A DNA stretch of 64,000 bases from DATCLS01 sp036563805 (GTDB taxonomy: Bacteria; Actinomycetota; Acidimicrobiia; Acidimicrobiales; VFJN01). Of the stretch, positions 18,076 to 25,868 are shown piece by piece. Each line of letters opens with the position of its first letter. Positions within the stretch are counted from its first letter, which is position 1. The position numbers were made by a program, and so were the translations under genes. The notes under the pieces were generated by a model. That model saw only the letters and a program-made list of their open reading frames with translations. It was not told the DNA's origin and did not search any database. The stretch lies in NCBI GenBank assembly GCA_036563805.1, contig DATCLS010000050.1, forward strand, positions 1-64,000, given 5' to 3'.

Positions 18076-18173
18076 CTGACGCTCCTCGTGTTGATCTGGG
18101 TGCCGAGCGACGTCTGCGCGCCCGCTCCCGCGACCGTGTCCGACGCGGCGGGGCCGAGGAAACACTCAATGTG

Positions 18174-18186
18174 GGGGGCTACCCCC
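18174..18186. promoter_or_regulatory. G5-CTA-C5 palindrome (copy 1)
   Basis: GGGGGCTACCCCC is the exact reverse complement of the 13-mer at 40238-40250. It lies between the small basic ORF and the crotonase gene. Its form resembles GC-rich metal-sensor operators of the CsoR type, but identity is not established. Confidence 0.35.
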
Positions 18187-18298
18187 GGCGCCGCCCGGGG
18201 CGGCCGGTCGGCTGATCGCGGGGCGCCGGCCGGGAACGACCGGTCGCCCGGTCGGCCGCCCCCGGCCTGGCCCCGGCCGCGGGACGCGCCAATAATCG

Positions 18299-18309
18299 GA
18301 ACGACGTTC
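18299..18309. promoter_or_regulatory. GAACG-A-CGTTC palindrome upstream of crotonase gene
   Basis: This perfect 5-1-5 inverted repeat sits in an AT-richer patch (AATAATCGGAACGACGTTCTAG) 46 bp before the crotonase start. Its AAC...GTT core resembles TetR-type operators of actinobacterial lipid genes (KstR-like), though the spacing is 3 rather than 2. Confidence 0.45.
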
Positions 18310-18354
18310 TAGTCGGAGCCCCGCGCGGCCCCGAGGGAAGGACAGCGCTCCCGC

Positions 18355-19224
18355 ATGACCACCACCGAGTCAAGGCCCCTGGTCCTCGTCGACGAGCCCG
18401 GCCCCGGCATCCGGCGCTACACCCTGAACCGCCCCGAGAAGCGCAACGCGCTCAACCACGCCCTGCGCAGCGAGCTGCTGCGGGGGCTGGAGGAGGGTGA
18501 CCGCGACGACGCCGTCCGAGTCCAGATCATCCGGGGCGCCGGCCCCTGCTTCTCGGCAGGCTACGACCTCACGAACCCGGGCCAGCCGGACGAGATGCCG
18601 TTCTACACGGCGGGCGGCGACGGCCAATGGCCCCGCCACCAGACCGAGAGCTGGATGCGCATCTGGGACCTGGCCAAGCCCGTCATCGCCCAGGTGCACG
18701 GTTACTGCCTGGCCGGCGGCAGCGAGCTGGCCACGGGCTGCGACCTCGTCTACATCGCCGAGGACGCCCAGATGGGCTACCCGGCGGTTCGGTTCGGCGT
18801 GCCCGACATGCACTTCCACGCCTGGCTGGTCGGCATGCGCACGGCCATGGAGATGATGGTGACCGGCGAGTCGCTGTCGGGCGTCGAGGCGGTCGAGAAG
18901 GGGTGGGCCAACCGGGCGTACCCCATCGACCAGCTCGAGGACGCCGTGCTGGAGATCGCCGGCAAGATCGCCAAGATGCCGCCCGACGTGGTGCAGCTCA
19001 ACAAGCGGGTCGTGCACCGGGGCATGGAGATCATGGGCCTGCGCACGGCCATCCGGGCCGGCACCGAGCTGTGCGCCCTCGGCACCCACCAGCGATCGAT
19101 GCACGAGTTCGTGGCCCGGATGCAGGAGGAGGGCCTGACCACGGCCCTCACCAAGCGCGACGGGGTGTTCGGCGACTACCGCACCGCCGCCGACCGCCCG
19201 AGCGCGCCGCCGGAGTCGTCGTAG
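18355..19224 (+). CDS. Enoyl-CoA hydratase/isomerase (crotonase) family protein
   Basis: This 289-residue protein starts at ATG 18355 after GAAGGA. The crotonase fold is clear: TLNRPEKRNALNH near residues 23-35, first oxyanion segment CFSAGYDL, second segment GYCLAGGSELATGCDL near 118-133. The stretch that normally carries the second catalytic Glu reads PAVRFGVPDMHFHAWLVG, so the usual hydratase Glu pair is not obvious. It may be an isomerase, hydrolase or other crotonase. A palindrome upstream suggests regulation with acyl-CoA metabolism. Confidence 0.85.
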   Translation: MTTTESRPLVLVDEPGPGIRRYTLNRPEKRNALNHALRSELLRGLEEGDRDDAVRVQIIRGAGPCFSAGYDLTNPGQPDEMPFYTAGGDGQWPRHQTESWMRIWDLAKPVIAQVHGYCLAGGSELATGCDLVYIAEDAQMGYPAVRFGVPDMHFHAWLVGMRTAMEMMVTGESLSGVEAVEKGWANRAYPIDQLEDAVLEIAGKIAKMPPDVVQLNKRVVHRGMEIMGLRTAIRAGTELCALGTHQRSMHEFVARMQEEGLTTALTKRDGVFGDYRTAADRPSAPPESS

Positions 19225-19250
19225 GGGCTTCGGCCCCGGCGGGTCGGGCC

Positions 19251-19276
19251 CTCAGGGCAGCCTCAGGGCAGCGTCA
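19251..19276. repeat. 11-bp tandem repeat across a stop codon
   Basis: CTCAGGGCAGC is repeated twice plus a partial third copy, in the 38-bp gap between convergent crotonase and FGGY kinase genes and over the kinase stop at 19263. Confidence 0.7.
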
Positions 19277-20666
19277 GGAACCGGGCGTAGCGCTCCGCCG
19301 TGGGCTCGGCCCAGCGCGGGTCGGGCTCGACGATCCGGCCGGTGCGGGCCCAGGCCGCGGCGCCGGCCAGGTCGGACGAGCCGGTGAGGGCGAGCCGGGC
19401 CAGGTAGGCGGCGCCGAGCGCCGCGCCCTCGGGGGCAGCGACGACGTGGACGGGCAGACCGGTGCCGTCGGCCAGCGCCTGCATCAGCCCGCCGATGCGG
19501 GTGGCGCCGCCGGAGGCCACGATCCGGCGGGCGGCGAGGCCGGCCTGGCCGGCCAGGTCCAGGTGGCGGCGGACGACGAAGGCCGACGCCTCCCACGCCG
19601 CCCGGCGGACGGCGCCGGGTCCGTGGGTCAGGTCGAGGCCATGGAGGGCGGCCCGCCGGTCGGGGTCGTGGAGCGGGGTCCGCTCGCCCCGCACGTAGGG
19701 CGCCCACACCGGGATCCGTTCGGGGTCCAGGCCGGCGAGCGGGTCGTCCGGGCCACCGGCGACCCGGTGGCCCGGGTCGCCGCCGGGGGCCGGGGCGCCT
19801 CCCGGGGCGAGGAGCGCGTCGGCCCAGCCGAGGAACAGACCGCCGGCGTTGCTGGGCCCGCCCACCAGCCACAGCCCTTCGGTGGTGTGGGGGATGGTCC
19901 ACAGCCCGGGGACCGACACCGGCTCGTCGGCCACGACCCAGGCGATCAGCGTCGTCCCGCACAACACGAGCACGTCGCCCACGGCGTCGGCTCCGGCGAC
20001 CAGCTGCTCGGACACCGCGTCGATCGTCCCGGCGGCCAGCGTGACGCCAGGGTCGTCGGCGAGCGGGCCGAGCGGCGCCCCCATCATCACCACCTCGGGG
20101 AGGGCGGCGGGATCGGCGCCGCAGTCCCGGCACGTGGCCTCGTCCCACCCCTCGGGCCCGTACAGCGGCATGGCCCCGAACGCGGTGGCGATGTCGACGG
20201 CGGCCGCGCCGGCCAGGGCGTGGTTGGCCACCGCCTGCGCCGGCCAGTACCCGGCGGCGCCGGGCGTCTGCTCGACCAGCCACCGCAGGAAGCCGATCAT
20301 CTCGTGCCCGTCGCCCGGCTCGTCGGGCCGGGGCGCCCGCCCGCCCCGGGCGTCGCCGTAGAGCAGCCCGGGGGCGACCGGCCGGCCGTCGCCGTCGACC
20401 GCGGTCAGCGTCGGGACCATGGCGGCCACGGCCACCGCCGCCGGCGGGGCCGGTAGCCGGGGCGCCAGGCGGGCCAGCGCCTCGACCGGGGCCCGGCGCC
20501 AGACCCACTCGGCGTCGTGCTCCAGCCGGTCGGGCGCCGGGACCCGGACGGGGTGGGGGAGCCGGTCGCGGGCGACGACGGTGCCGGCGGCGTCGGCCGC
20601 CACGACCTTGACGGAAGTCGTGCCGATGTCGATGCCGACGGTCAGCGCACCGGGCGCGGGGGACAC
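19263..20666 (-). CDS. FGGY-family carbohydrate kinase
   Basis: This 467-residue kinase has the N-terminal phosphate motif VGIDIGTTSVKVV (residues 10-22), a central substrate region with DGDGRPVAPGLLYGDARG, and the C-terminal FGGY signature region VASGGATRIGGLMQALADGTGLPV. The ATPase core includes VLCGTTLIAWV and VGGPSNAGGLFLGW. The length fits xylulokinase or gluconokinase-like members. It is divergent from a 2-hydroxyacid dehydrogenase and a class II aldolase, which together resemble a catabolic module like Bacillus YoaC/YoaD. The sugar cannot be named. GTG 20666 lies 6 bp after a TAGCCT hexamer (20673-20678), so the mRNA is probably leaderless. Confidence 0.87.
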   Translation of the reverse strand: MSPAPGALTVGIDIGTTSVKVVAADAAGTVVARDRLPHPVRVPAPDRLEHDAEWVWRRAPVEALARLAPRLPAPPAAVAVAAMVPTLTAVDGDGRPVAPGLLYGDARGGRAPRPDEPGDGHEMIGFLRWLVEQTPGAAGYWPAQAVANHALAGAAAVDIATAFGAMPLYGPEGWDEATCRDCGADPAALPEVVMMGAPLGPLADDPGVTLAAGTIDAVSEQLVAGADAVGDVLVLCGTTLIAWVVADEPVSVPGLWTIPHTTEGLWLVGGPSNAGGLFLGWADALLAPGGAPAPGGDPGHRVAGGPDDPLAGLDPERIPVWAPYVRGERTPLHDPDRRAALHGLDLTHGPGAVRRAAWEASAFVVRRHLDLAGQAGLAARRIVASGGATRIGGLMQALADGTGLPVHVVAAPEGAALGAAYLARLALTGSSDLAGAAAWARTGRIVEPDPRWAEPTAERYARFLTLP

Positions 20667-20708
20667 GGCCGCAGGCTAGGCCACCCGGATGGGGCATCAT
20701 GTCGGGCC

Positions 20709-21692
20709 ATGTTCGACGGTGGTCGGCCCCGGGCGCTGGTGACGGCGCCGCTGCGCGGACCGGGGCTCGAGCGGCTACGGCGCCTGGCCGACGTCGTCTA
20801 CGACCCGTGGATCGACGTGCACCCGCTCCGGATCTACAACCCGGACGAGCTGGCGGCCCGGGCGGCCGACGAGAAGGCGACGATCCTGGTGGTCGAGGCC
20901 GACAGCGTCACCGGCCCGGTCTTCGACCTGCCGCTGGCTGCGGTCGCCTCGACCCGGGGCGACCCCAACAACGTCGACGTCGCCGCGGCCACCGCGGCCG
21001 GCGTGCCCGTCCTCCACGCCCCGGGGCGCAACGCCGATGCCGTCGCCGAGCTGGCGGTCGGGCTGCTGCTCGCCGTGACCCGGCACGTGGTGGTGGCCGA
21101 CCGCGAGGTCCGGGCTGGGCGCACCTACGCCGACGGCCTCATCCCCTACCAGCGTTTCCGGGGCCGCGAGCTGCGGGGCCTGACCGCGGGCGTCGTCGGC
21201 CTGGGGGCGGTCGGCCGGGCGCTGGCCTGGCGGCTCGAGGGGCTCGGCCTCCGGGTGATCAGCACCGACCCCTACAACCCCGACGCCACCCACGGGCTCG
21301 ACGAGCTGCTGGTCGAGGCCGACGTCGTGTCGCTCCACGCCCCGGTCACGCCCGAGACCGCGGGGATGATCGGCGCCGAGCAGTTCGCGGCCATGCGCGA
21401 CGGCGCCGTCTTCCTCAACACGGCCCGGGCCCAGCTCCACGACGAGGACGCCCTGGTCGAGGCGCTGCGATCGGGGAAGCTGGGCGGCGCCGGCCTCGAC
21501 CACTTCGTCGGCGAGGACCTGCCGGTCGACCACCCGCTCACCACGTTCCCCAACGTCGTGCTCACGCCGCACATCGGCGGCGCGACGTGGGACACCGAGG
21601 CCCGGCAGGCGACGATGGTGGCCGAGGGCCTGGAGCGGCTGGCCGCCGGCCAGCGGCCCGAGCACATCGTCAACCCGGAGGTACTGGCGTGA
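20709..21692 (+). CDS. D-isomer-specific 2-hydroxyacid dehydrogenase (YoaD/SerA-like)
   Basis: This 327-residue NAD-dependent dehydrogenase has the Rossmann motif VVGLGAVGRALAWRLEG near residues 163-179, the substrate-binding TRGDPNNVD, the conserved Arg in LNTARAQLHDEDAL, the active-site Glu in VGEDLPVDHPL and the catalytic His in LTPHIGGATWDTE. No regulatory ACT domain follows, so it is not classical serine-pathway SerA. It overlaps the aldolase gene start by four bases (GTGA). The group suggests oxidation of a sugar acid or related hydroxyacid. Confidence 0.9.
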   Translation: MFDGGRPRALVTAPLRGPGLERLRRLADVVYDPWIDVHPLRIYNPDELAARAADEKATILVVEADSVTGPVFDLPLAAVASTRGDPNNVDVAAATAAGVPVLHAPGRNADAVAELAVGLLLAVTRHVVVADREVRAGRTYADGLIPYQRFRGRELRGLTAGVVGLGAVGRALAWRLEGLGLRVISTDPYNPDATHGLDELLVEADVVSLHAPVTPETAGMIGAEQFAAMRDGAVFLNTARAQLHDEDALVEALRSGKLGGAGLDHFVGEDLPVDHPLTTFPNVVLTPHIGGATWDTEARQATMVAEGLERLAAGQRPEHIVNPEVLA

Positions 21693-22444
21693 CCGCGGCA
21701 CGACCGGCGAACCCCGACACCTCGGCGTCCGAGACGCCCGACGGCCTGGCGCCCGAGACGCCCGGCGGCGCGGCGCCCGACGCCCCGGTGCGGTCCGTCC
21801 CCGACGCCCCGGCCGCGGTGCTGGCCGCGGCCAAGGAGATGCTGGCCAAGGGGCTGGTCGAGGGCACGGCGGGCAACATCTCGGCCCGCCAGGCCGACGG
21901 CACGATCGTGATCACGCCGTCGTCGGTCGACTACGACGCCATGACGCTCGACGACCTGGTGACGATCGACCCGGCCGGCGAGGTGGTGGCCGCGGCCGCC
22001 GGGCGGTCGCCGTCGTCGGAGAAGCCGCTCCACCTGGCCTGCTACGAGGCGTTCGCCGACGTCGGCGCGGTCATCCACTCCCACGCCGTGTACGCCACGA
22101 TGTTCGCGGTCGCCCGCCAGCCGATCCCCGCCTGCATCGACGAGTTCGCCATGTACGTCGGCGGCGACGTGCGGGTGTCGGAGTACGCGGCCAGCGGGTC
22201 CGAGGCCATGGCCGCCAACGTCGTCGCCGCCCTCGAGGGGCGGGGCGCGGCGCTCATCGCCAACCACGGGATGGTGGTCGTGGGCCCGACCCCGGCCGCC
22301 GCCCTCCACATCACCGCGCTGGTCGAGCGCACCGCCAAGATCGTGTGGGGCGCCCGCCAACTGGGGCCGGCCCACGAGATCCCGGCCGAGGTGAACCAGA
22401 GCTTCGCCGGCGTGTACCAGTACCTGCGGGCCAACCCCCGCTGA
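21689..22444 (+). CDS. Class II aldolase/adducin family protein (L-fuculose-phosphate aldolase-like)
   Basis: This 251-residue protein starts at GTG 21689, overlapping the upstream stop. After a 35-residue Pro/Ala/Ser-rich extension comes the fold: KGLVEGTAGNISAR, the active-site Glu in RSPSSEKPLHL, Zn ligands HSHAVYATM and ANHGMVVVG. These match the Glu73/His92/His94/His155 set of fuculose-phosphate aldolase. With the kinase and dehydrogenase it probably forms a kinase-aldolase-dehydrogenase route for a C4-C6 sugar or polyol derivative. Confidence 0.9.
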   Translation: MTAARPANPDTSASETPDGLAPETPGGAAPDAPVRSVPDAPAAVLAAAKEMLAKGLVEGTAGNISARQADGTIVITPSSVDYDAMTLDDLVTIDPAGEVVAAAAGRSPSSEKPLHLACYEAFADVGAVIHSHAVYATMFAVARQPIPACIDEFAMYVGGDVRVSEYAASGSEAMAANVVAALEGRGAALIANHGMVVVGPTPAAALHITALVERTAKIVWGARQLGPAHEIPAEVNQSFAGVYQYLRANPR

Positions 22445-22504
22445 CGGCCGGGTCGGCCGGGGCGGGCCGGCGGCTCGACTTGCCTCCCGGCGACTGGTCC
22501 CGCC

Positions 22505-23962
22505 TCAGGGCGGGGTGACGAGCCCGCGCTCGATGAGCCGGGCGACGGCGTCGATGCGGGCGGGGGAGACGGGCCGGCGCGGCGTGGCCACGAGGGCGTC
22601 GAGCAGGACGAGCAGGACGATCGCCTCGGCGTCGCGGTCGCCGAAGCCCCGCGGGGCGAGGTAGCGGGCGCACATGGCCCGGAACGTCTCGATGGCCGCG
22701 GTCGAGGCCGTCCCCAGCGTCTCGTCCCGCGACATGGCCTCGCTCCACATCGCGGTGATCGCCGCCTCCTCGGCCGAGGTCGTGGCGTAGCGGCGGAGCC
22801 AGGCGCGCAGCTCGGCGCCCGCGCCGGCCTCGTCCCCGCCGCGGGCCTCGTCCCCGCCGCAGGCGGGCGGGCCGGGCGGGGGCGGGATGTCGGCCAGCGT
22901 GGCGGCCAGGCGCCGGCTGGCCCGCCCGGCCAGGATGCGGAACAGCTCGGTCTTGTTGGCGAAGTAGCGGTAGAAGACGCCGTGCGACACGCCGGCGGCC
23001 TCCACGACGTCGGCGACCCGAGTGGCGTAGTAGCCCCGCTCGGCGAACACCCGGTGACCGGCCTCGATCAGCCGGGCCCGTGTCTCCCGGCCCGCCGGCC
23101 CGAGCGGGCCCTCGCCGTCCCGGCGCTCGGACCCGCCGACCTCGTCGCCCGGGTCGGCCCCGTCGGCCCCGGCGGCCTGGCCGCCGGCGACCGCGGCGCC
23201 CGGGGTCGCTCCGTCGCCCGGCCCGGCGGCGAACGCGGGCACGGGCGGCACGGCCACCGGGCCGCTCCCGGCGCCCTCGCCGCCCGGCGGGGGGTGGACG
23301 TTCACCGCGGCGTCCACGCCGAACAGCGTCCGGTGGAACACGTCGGCCAGGGCCACCTCCACCCGGTCCCGGGCCGCCGCGCCGTCCCCGAGCCCGGCCC
23401 GGTCGAGCAGGGCGGCCACCCGGTTGGCCCGGGCGATGGCGTCGAGCAGCGCCCGAACGACGCCGTCGACGGCGCGGGGCGCCAGCGCCGCGCCGGTGAT
23501 CCGCGAGCGGATGCCGTCGAACGTCCGCACCGCCACCTTGGCCGAGCCGGTGGCCACGGCCTCGTCGCTGGCCACCGCGCTCTGGAACGTGGTGAACACC
23601 GGCTCGTAGGCGTCGTAGAGCCGGCCGTAGCGGGCGAACCAGCCGTGGAGGGCCTCCCAGCCGGCCCGGTCGCCGGTGATCGGCCCCAGGGTGTCGGTGG
23701 CGGCCGCCAGCTCGCGGGCCACCCGGCCGGCCAGGTGGCGGAACAGGTCCTCCTTGCCGGAGAAGTACTGGTAGAAGCTGGCCCGCGAACAGCCGGACAG
23801 CTCGGTGATCCGCCCGATCCCGCACTCGTGGTAGCCGACCTCGGCGAAGACCCGTAGGCCGGCCTCGACGATGCGCTGCTGGGCCCGCTGCCCCCGCGCC
23901 CCGACGGCGGGGTTGGTGGCGAAGGGTGCCCGGCGCAGCACCGTCTCCCCGGTTTCTGACAT
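22505..23962 (-). CDS. Tandem double-TetR transcriptional regulator
   Basis: This 485-residue single frame contains two complete TetR/AcrR units. Unit 1 (residues about 25-220) has the HTH RIVEAGLRVFAEVGYHECG / GIGRITELSGCSRASFYQYFSGKEDLF. Unit 2 (about 285-485) has RLIEAGHRVFAERGYYATR / RVADVVEAAGVSHGVFYRYFANKTELF. A Pro/Gly/Ala/Asp-rich linker of about 60 residues joins them. Each unit keeps its ligand/dimer domain, so the protein could act as an intramolecular pseudo-dimer or bind two sites. It is divergent from the P450 gene, and palindromes lie at its own start codon and near the P450 start, consistent with control of both. Confidence 0.92.
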   Translation of the reverse strand: MSETGETVLRRAPFATNPAVGARGQRAQQRIVEAGLRVFAEVGYHECGIGRITELSGCSRASFYQYFSGKEDLFRHLAGRVARELAAATDTLGPITGDRAGWEALHGWFARYGRLYDAYEPVFTTFQSAVASDEAVATGSAKVAVRTFDGIRSRITGAALAPRAVDGVVRALLDAIARANRVAALLDRAGLGDGAAARDRVEVALADVFHRTLFGVDAAVNVHPPPGGEGAGSGPVAVPPVPAFAAGPGDGATPGAAVAGGQAAGADGADPGDEVGGSERRDGEGPLGPAGRETRARLIEAGHRVFAERGYYATRVADVVEAAGVSHGVFYRYFANKTELFRILAGRASRRLAATLADIPPPPGPPACGGDEARGGDEAGAGAELRAWLRRYATTSAEEAAITAMWSEAMSRDETLGTASTAAIETFRAMCARYLAPRGFGDRDAEAIVLLVLLDALVATPRRPVSPARIDAVARLIERGLVTPP

Positions 23963-23973
23963 TGGAGTCAGAA
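23954..23973. promoter_or_regulatory. Palindrome over the start of the double-TetR gene
   Basis: TTCTGAC-ATTGGA-GTCAGAA is a perfect 7-6-7 inverted repeat spanning the regulator's ATG (23962), which is a good position for autorepression. Confidence 0.6.
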
Positions 23974-24030
23974 CGGTACCAGACCGGCCGAACTGGTTGA
24001 CGTAAGTGTCAGAAACGCCCTACGGTGCAC

Positions 24031-24046
24031 CTGACACGAGTGTTAG
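24031..24046. promoter_or_regulatory. Inverted repeat upstream of the P450 operon
   Basis: CTGACAC-GA-GTGTTAG is a 7-2-7 inverted repeat with one mismatch, 26 bp before the P450 GTG. A further half-site, AGTGTCAG, lies at 24005-24012. The half-sites share GTCAG with the palindrome at 23954-23973. Confidence 0.6.
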
Positions 24047-24071
24047 ACTGCGTCGAGACGGAGGGGGGACC

Positions 24072-25310
24072 GTGCCGGACCCGCAGAAGACCGCAGTCAC
24101 CGCGTCCGCCGACGAGCGCGACCCCTTCGAGGAGTTCACGCAGGCCATGGGCGCCGAGGGCGACTACAGCCCGTATCCCCTGCTGGCCGAGCTGCGCGAG
24201 GCGGCACCCGTCCACCCGGGCACCCCCGACCTCCCGTGGGCGACGCTCGAGGCCGACCGCACCACGTTCACGGCCTACAGCTACGCGGCGGTCCAGACGG
24301 TGCTGGGCGACGGCGCCAACTTCGGCTCGGGCGTCTACGCGGCCACGATGGGCAAGGTGTTCGGCCGGTCCATCCTCGAGATGGACGGCGACGAGCACCA
24401 CGCCTACCGGTCGATCCTCCAGCAGGCGTTCACCCGGGGCGCCATGGCCCGGTGGGAGGAGGAGGTGGTCCGGCCACTGGTCGAGCGGATGGTCGACGGC
24501 TTCGCCGACCGGGGGCGGGCCGACCTCGTGCGCGAGCTGCTGTTCCCGTTCCCGGTGCGGGTCATCGCCGCGCTGCTCGGCCTGCCCGAGGACGACATCG
24601 ACGAGTTCCACCGCCTGGCCGTCGAGCTCATCGGCGTGAGCGTCGACTGGGACCGGGCGGTGGCCGCCTCCGCCACGCTGCGCGACTACCTGGCCGGCAT
24701 CCTGGCCGAGCGGCGCCGGCGCCCGGCCGAGGACATGATCTCGGTGCTGGCCACCGCCGAGCACGACGGCCAGCGGCTCACCGACGACGAGATCTTCGCC
24801 TTCTGCCGGCTGCTGCTGCCGGCGGGGGCCGAGACGACCTACCGGTCGTCGTCCAACCTGCTGTTCGGGCTGCTGAGCCATCCCGATCAGCTCGACGCCC
24901 TGCGGGCCGACCCCGGCCTGACCGGGGCCGCCATCGAGGAGGGCATCCGCTGGGAGCCCCCGCTGCTGCTCATCAGCCGGACCACCCTGCGCGACACCGA
25001 GGTGTGCGGGGTGGAGATCCCGGCCGGCGCCAGCGTCGTGTGCAACCTGGGCGCCGCCAACCACGACCCGGCCCGGTGGCCCGACCCCGAGCGGTTCGAC
25101 ATCACCCGGGAGCGGCGGCCGCACATCGGCTTCGCCCACGGAGCCCACGTCTGCCTGGGCATGCACCTGGCCCGCATGGAGACCCGGGTGGCGCTGGCCA
25201 CCCTGTTCGATCGGCTGCCCGGCCTACGCTTCGACCCCGATGCGCCGCCCCCGTACATCACCGGCCGGATCTTCCGGTCGCCGCCGCGCCTGGACGTGGC
25301 GTGGGGGTGA
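24072..25310 (+). CDS. Cytochrome P450
   Basis: This 412-residue soluble bacterial P450 starts at GTG 24072 after GAGGGGGG; an in-frame GTG at 24006 would start inside the operator region. Conserved features are the I-helix oxygen-binding PAGAETTYRS, the K-helix ExxR in EEGIRW, the PERF-type PDPERFDITRE, and the heme loop FAHGAHVCLGMHLAR with the axial Cys. It would hydroxylate a lipophilic substrate using an unlinked ferredoxin system. It leads an operon with DUF35 and thiolase/Ltp genes, which suggests sterol- or isoprenoid-type side-chain chemistry (inferred). Confidence 0.93.
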   Translation: MPDPQKTAVTASADERDPFEEFTQAMGAEGDYSPYPLLAELREAAPVHPGTPDLPWATLEADRTTFTAYSYAAVQTVLGDGANFGSGVYAATMGKVFGRSILEMDGDEHHAYRSILQQAFTRGAMARWEEEVVRPLVERMVDGFADRGRADLVRELLFPFPVRVIAALLGLPEDDIDEFHRLAVELIGVSVDWDRAVAASATLRDYLAGILAERRRRPAEDMISVLATAEHDGQRLTDDEIFAFCRLLLPAGAETTYRSSSNLLFGLLSHPDQLDALRADPGLTGAAIEEGIRWEPPLLLISRTTLRDTEVCGVEIPAGASVVCNLGAANHDPARWPDPERFDITRERRPHIGFAHGAHVCLGMHLARMETRVALATLFDRLPGLRFDPDAPPPYITGRIFRSPPRLDVAWG

Positions 25311-25379
25311 GGTGACCGCCGTGCGCGCCGCGACCGTCGTGCGCGTCGTCGGCGCCACCGCTCTGACCGCTCGCCGGAC

Positions 25380-25868
25380 GTGAGCGAGGCCGAGGACGGG
25401 GGCCCGCCGGCCCGCCCGTTCCGGGTGCTGCCGGCCGTCACGCCCGAGACCGAGCACTTCTGGACCGGGGGCGCCGAGGGCGAGCTGCGCTTCCTGCGCT
25501 GCAAGCAGTGCGGGCACTGGATCCACCCGCCCGCCCCCGTGTGCCCCGCGTGCCTGAGCCGCGAGGTGGCGGTGGCCGCCGCCTCGGGCCGGGCCACGGT
25601 GCACACGTTCACCGTCAACTGGCAGCCCTGGTACCCGAACCTCGATCCGCCGTACGTCGTGGCCATCGTCGAGCTGCCCGAGCAGCCGGGCCTGCGTCTG
25701 ACCACCAACATCGTCGGCTGCGCCCCCGACGAGGTCCGCATCGGCATGGCGGTCGAGGTCGTGTTCGAGGAGTACGACGGCGTGTGGTTGCCGCTGTTCC
25801 GCCCCGTGGGCGGGGGCGCGGCCGAGGACCCGACGGAGGGCCCGAGCGGGAGCGAGCCGCATGAGTAG
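25380..25868 (+). CDS. DUF35 OB-fold/zinc-ribbon acyl-CoA-associated protein
   Basis: This 162-residue protein has an N-terminal helix TEHFWTGGAEGELRFLRC, a rubredoxin-like zinc ribbon CKQCGHWIHPPAPVCPAC (four Cys), and an OB-fold (GRATVHTFTVNWQPWYP, PYVVAIVELPEQPGLRLTTNIVGC, GMAVEVVFEEYDGV). In steroid degradation a DUF35 partner pairs with the Ltp2 thiolase-like retro-aldolase. The next gene is exactly such a thiolase and overlaps this one by 8 bp, so a heteromeric complex is likely. Confidence 0.9.
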   Translation: MSEAEDGGPPARPFRVLPAVTPETEHFWTGGAEGELRFLRCKQCGHWIHPPAPVCPACLSREVAVAAASGRATVHTFTVNWQPWYPNLDPPYVVAIVELPEQPGLRLTTNIVGCAPDEVRIGMAVEVVFEEYDGVWLPLFRPVGGGAAEDPTEGPSGSEPHE

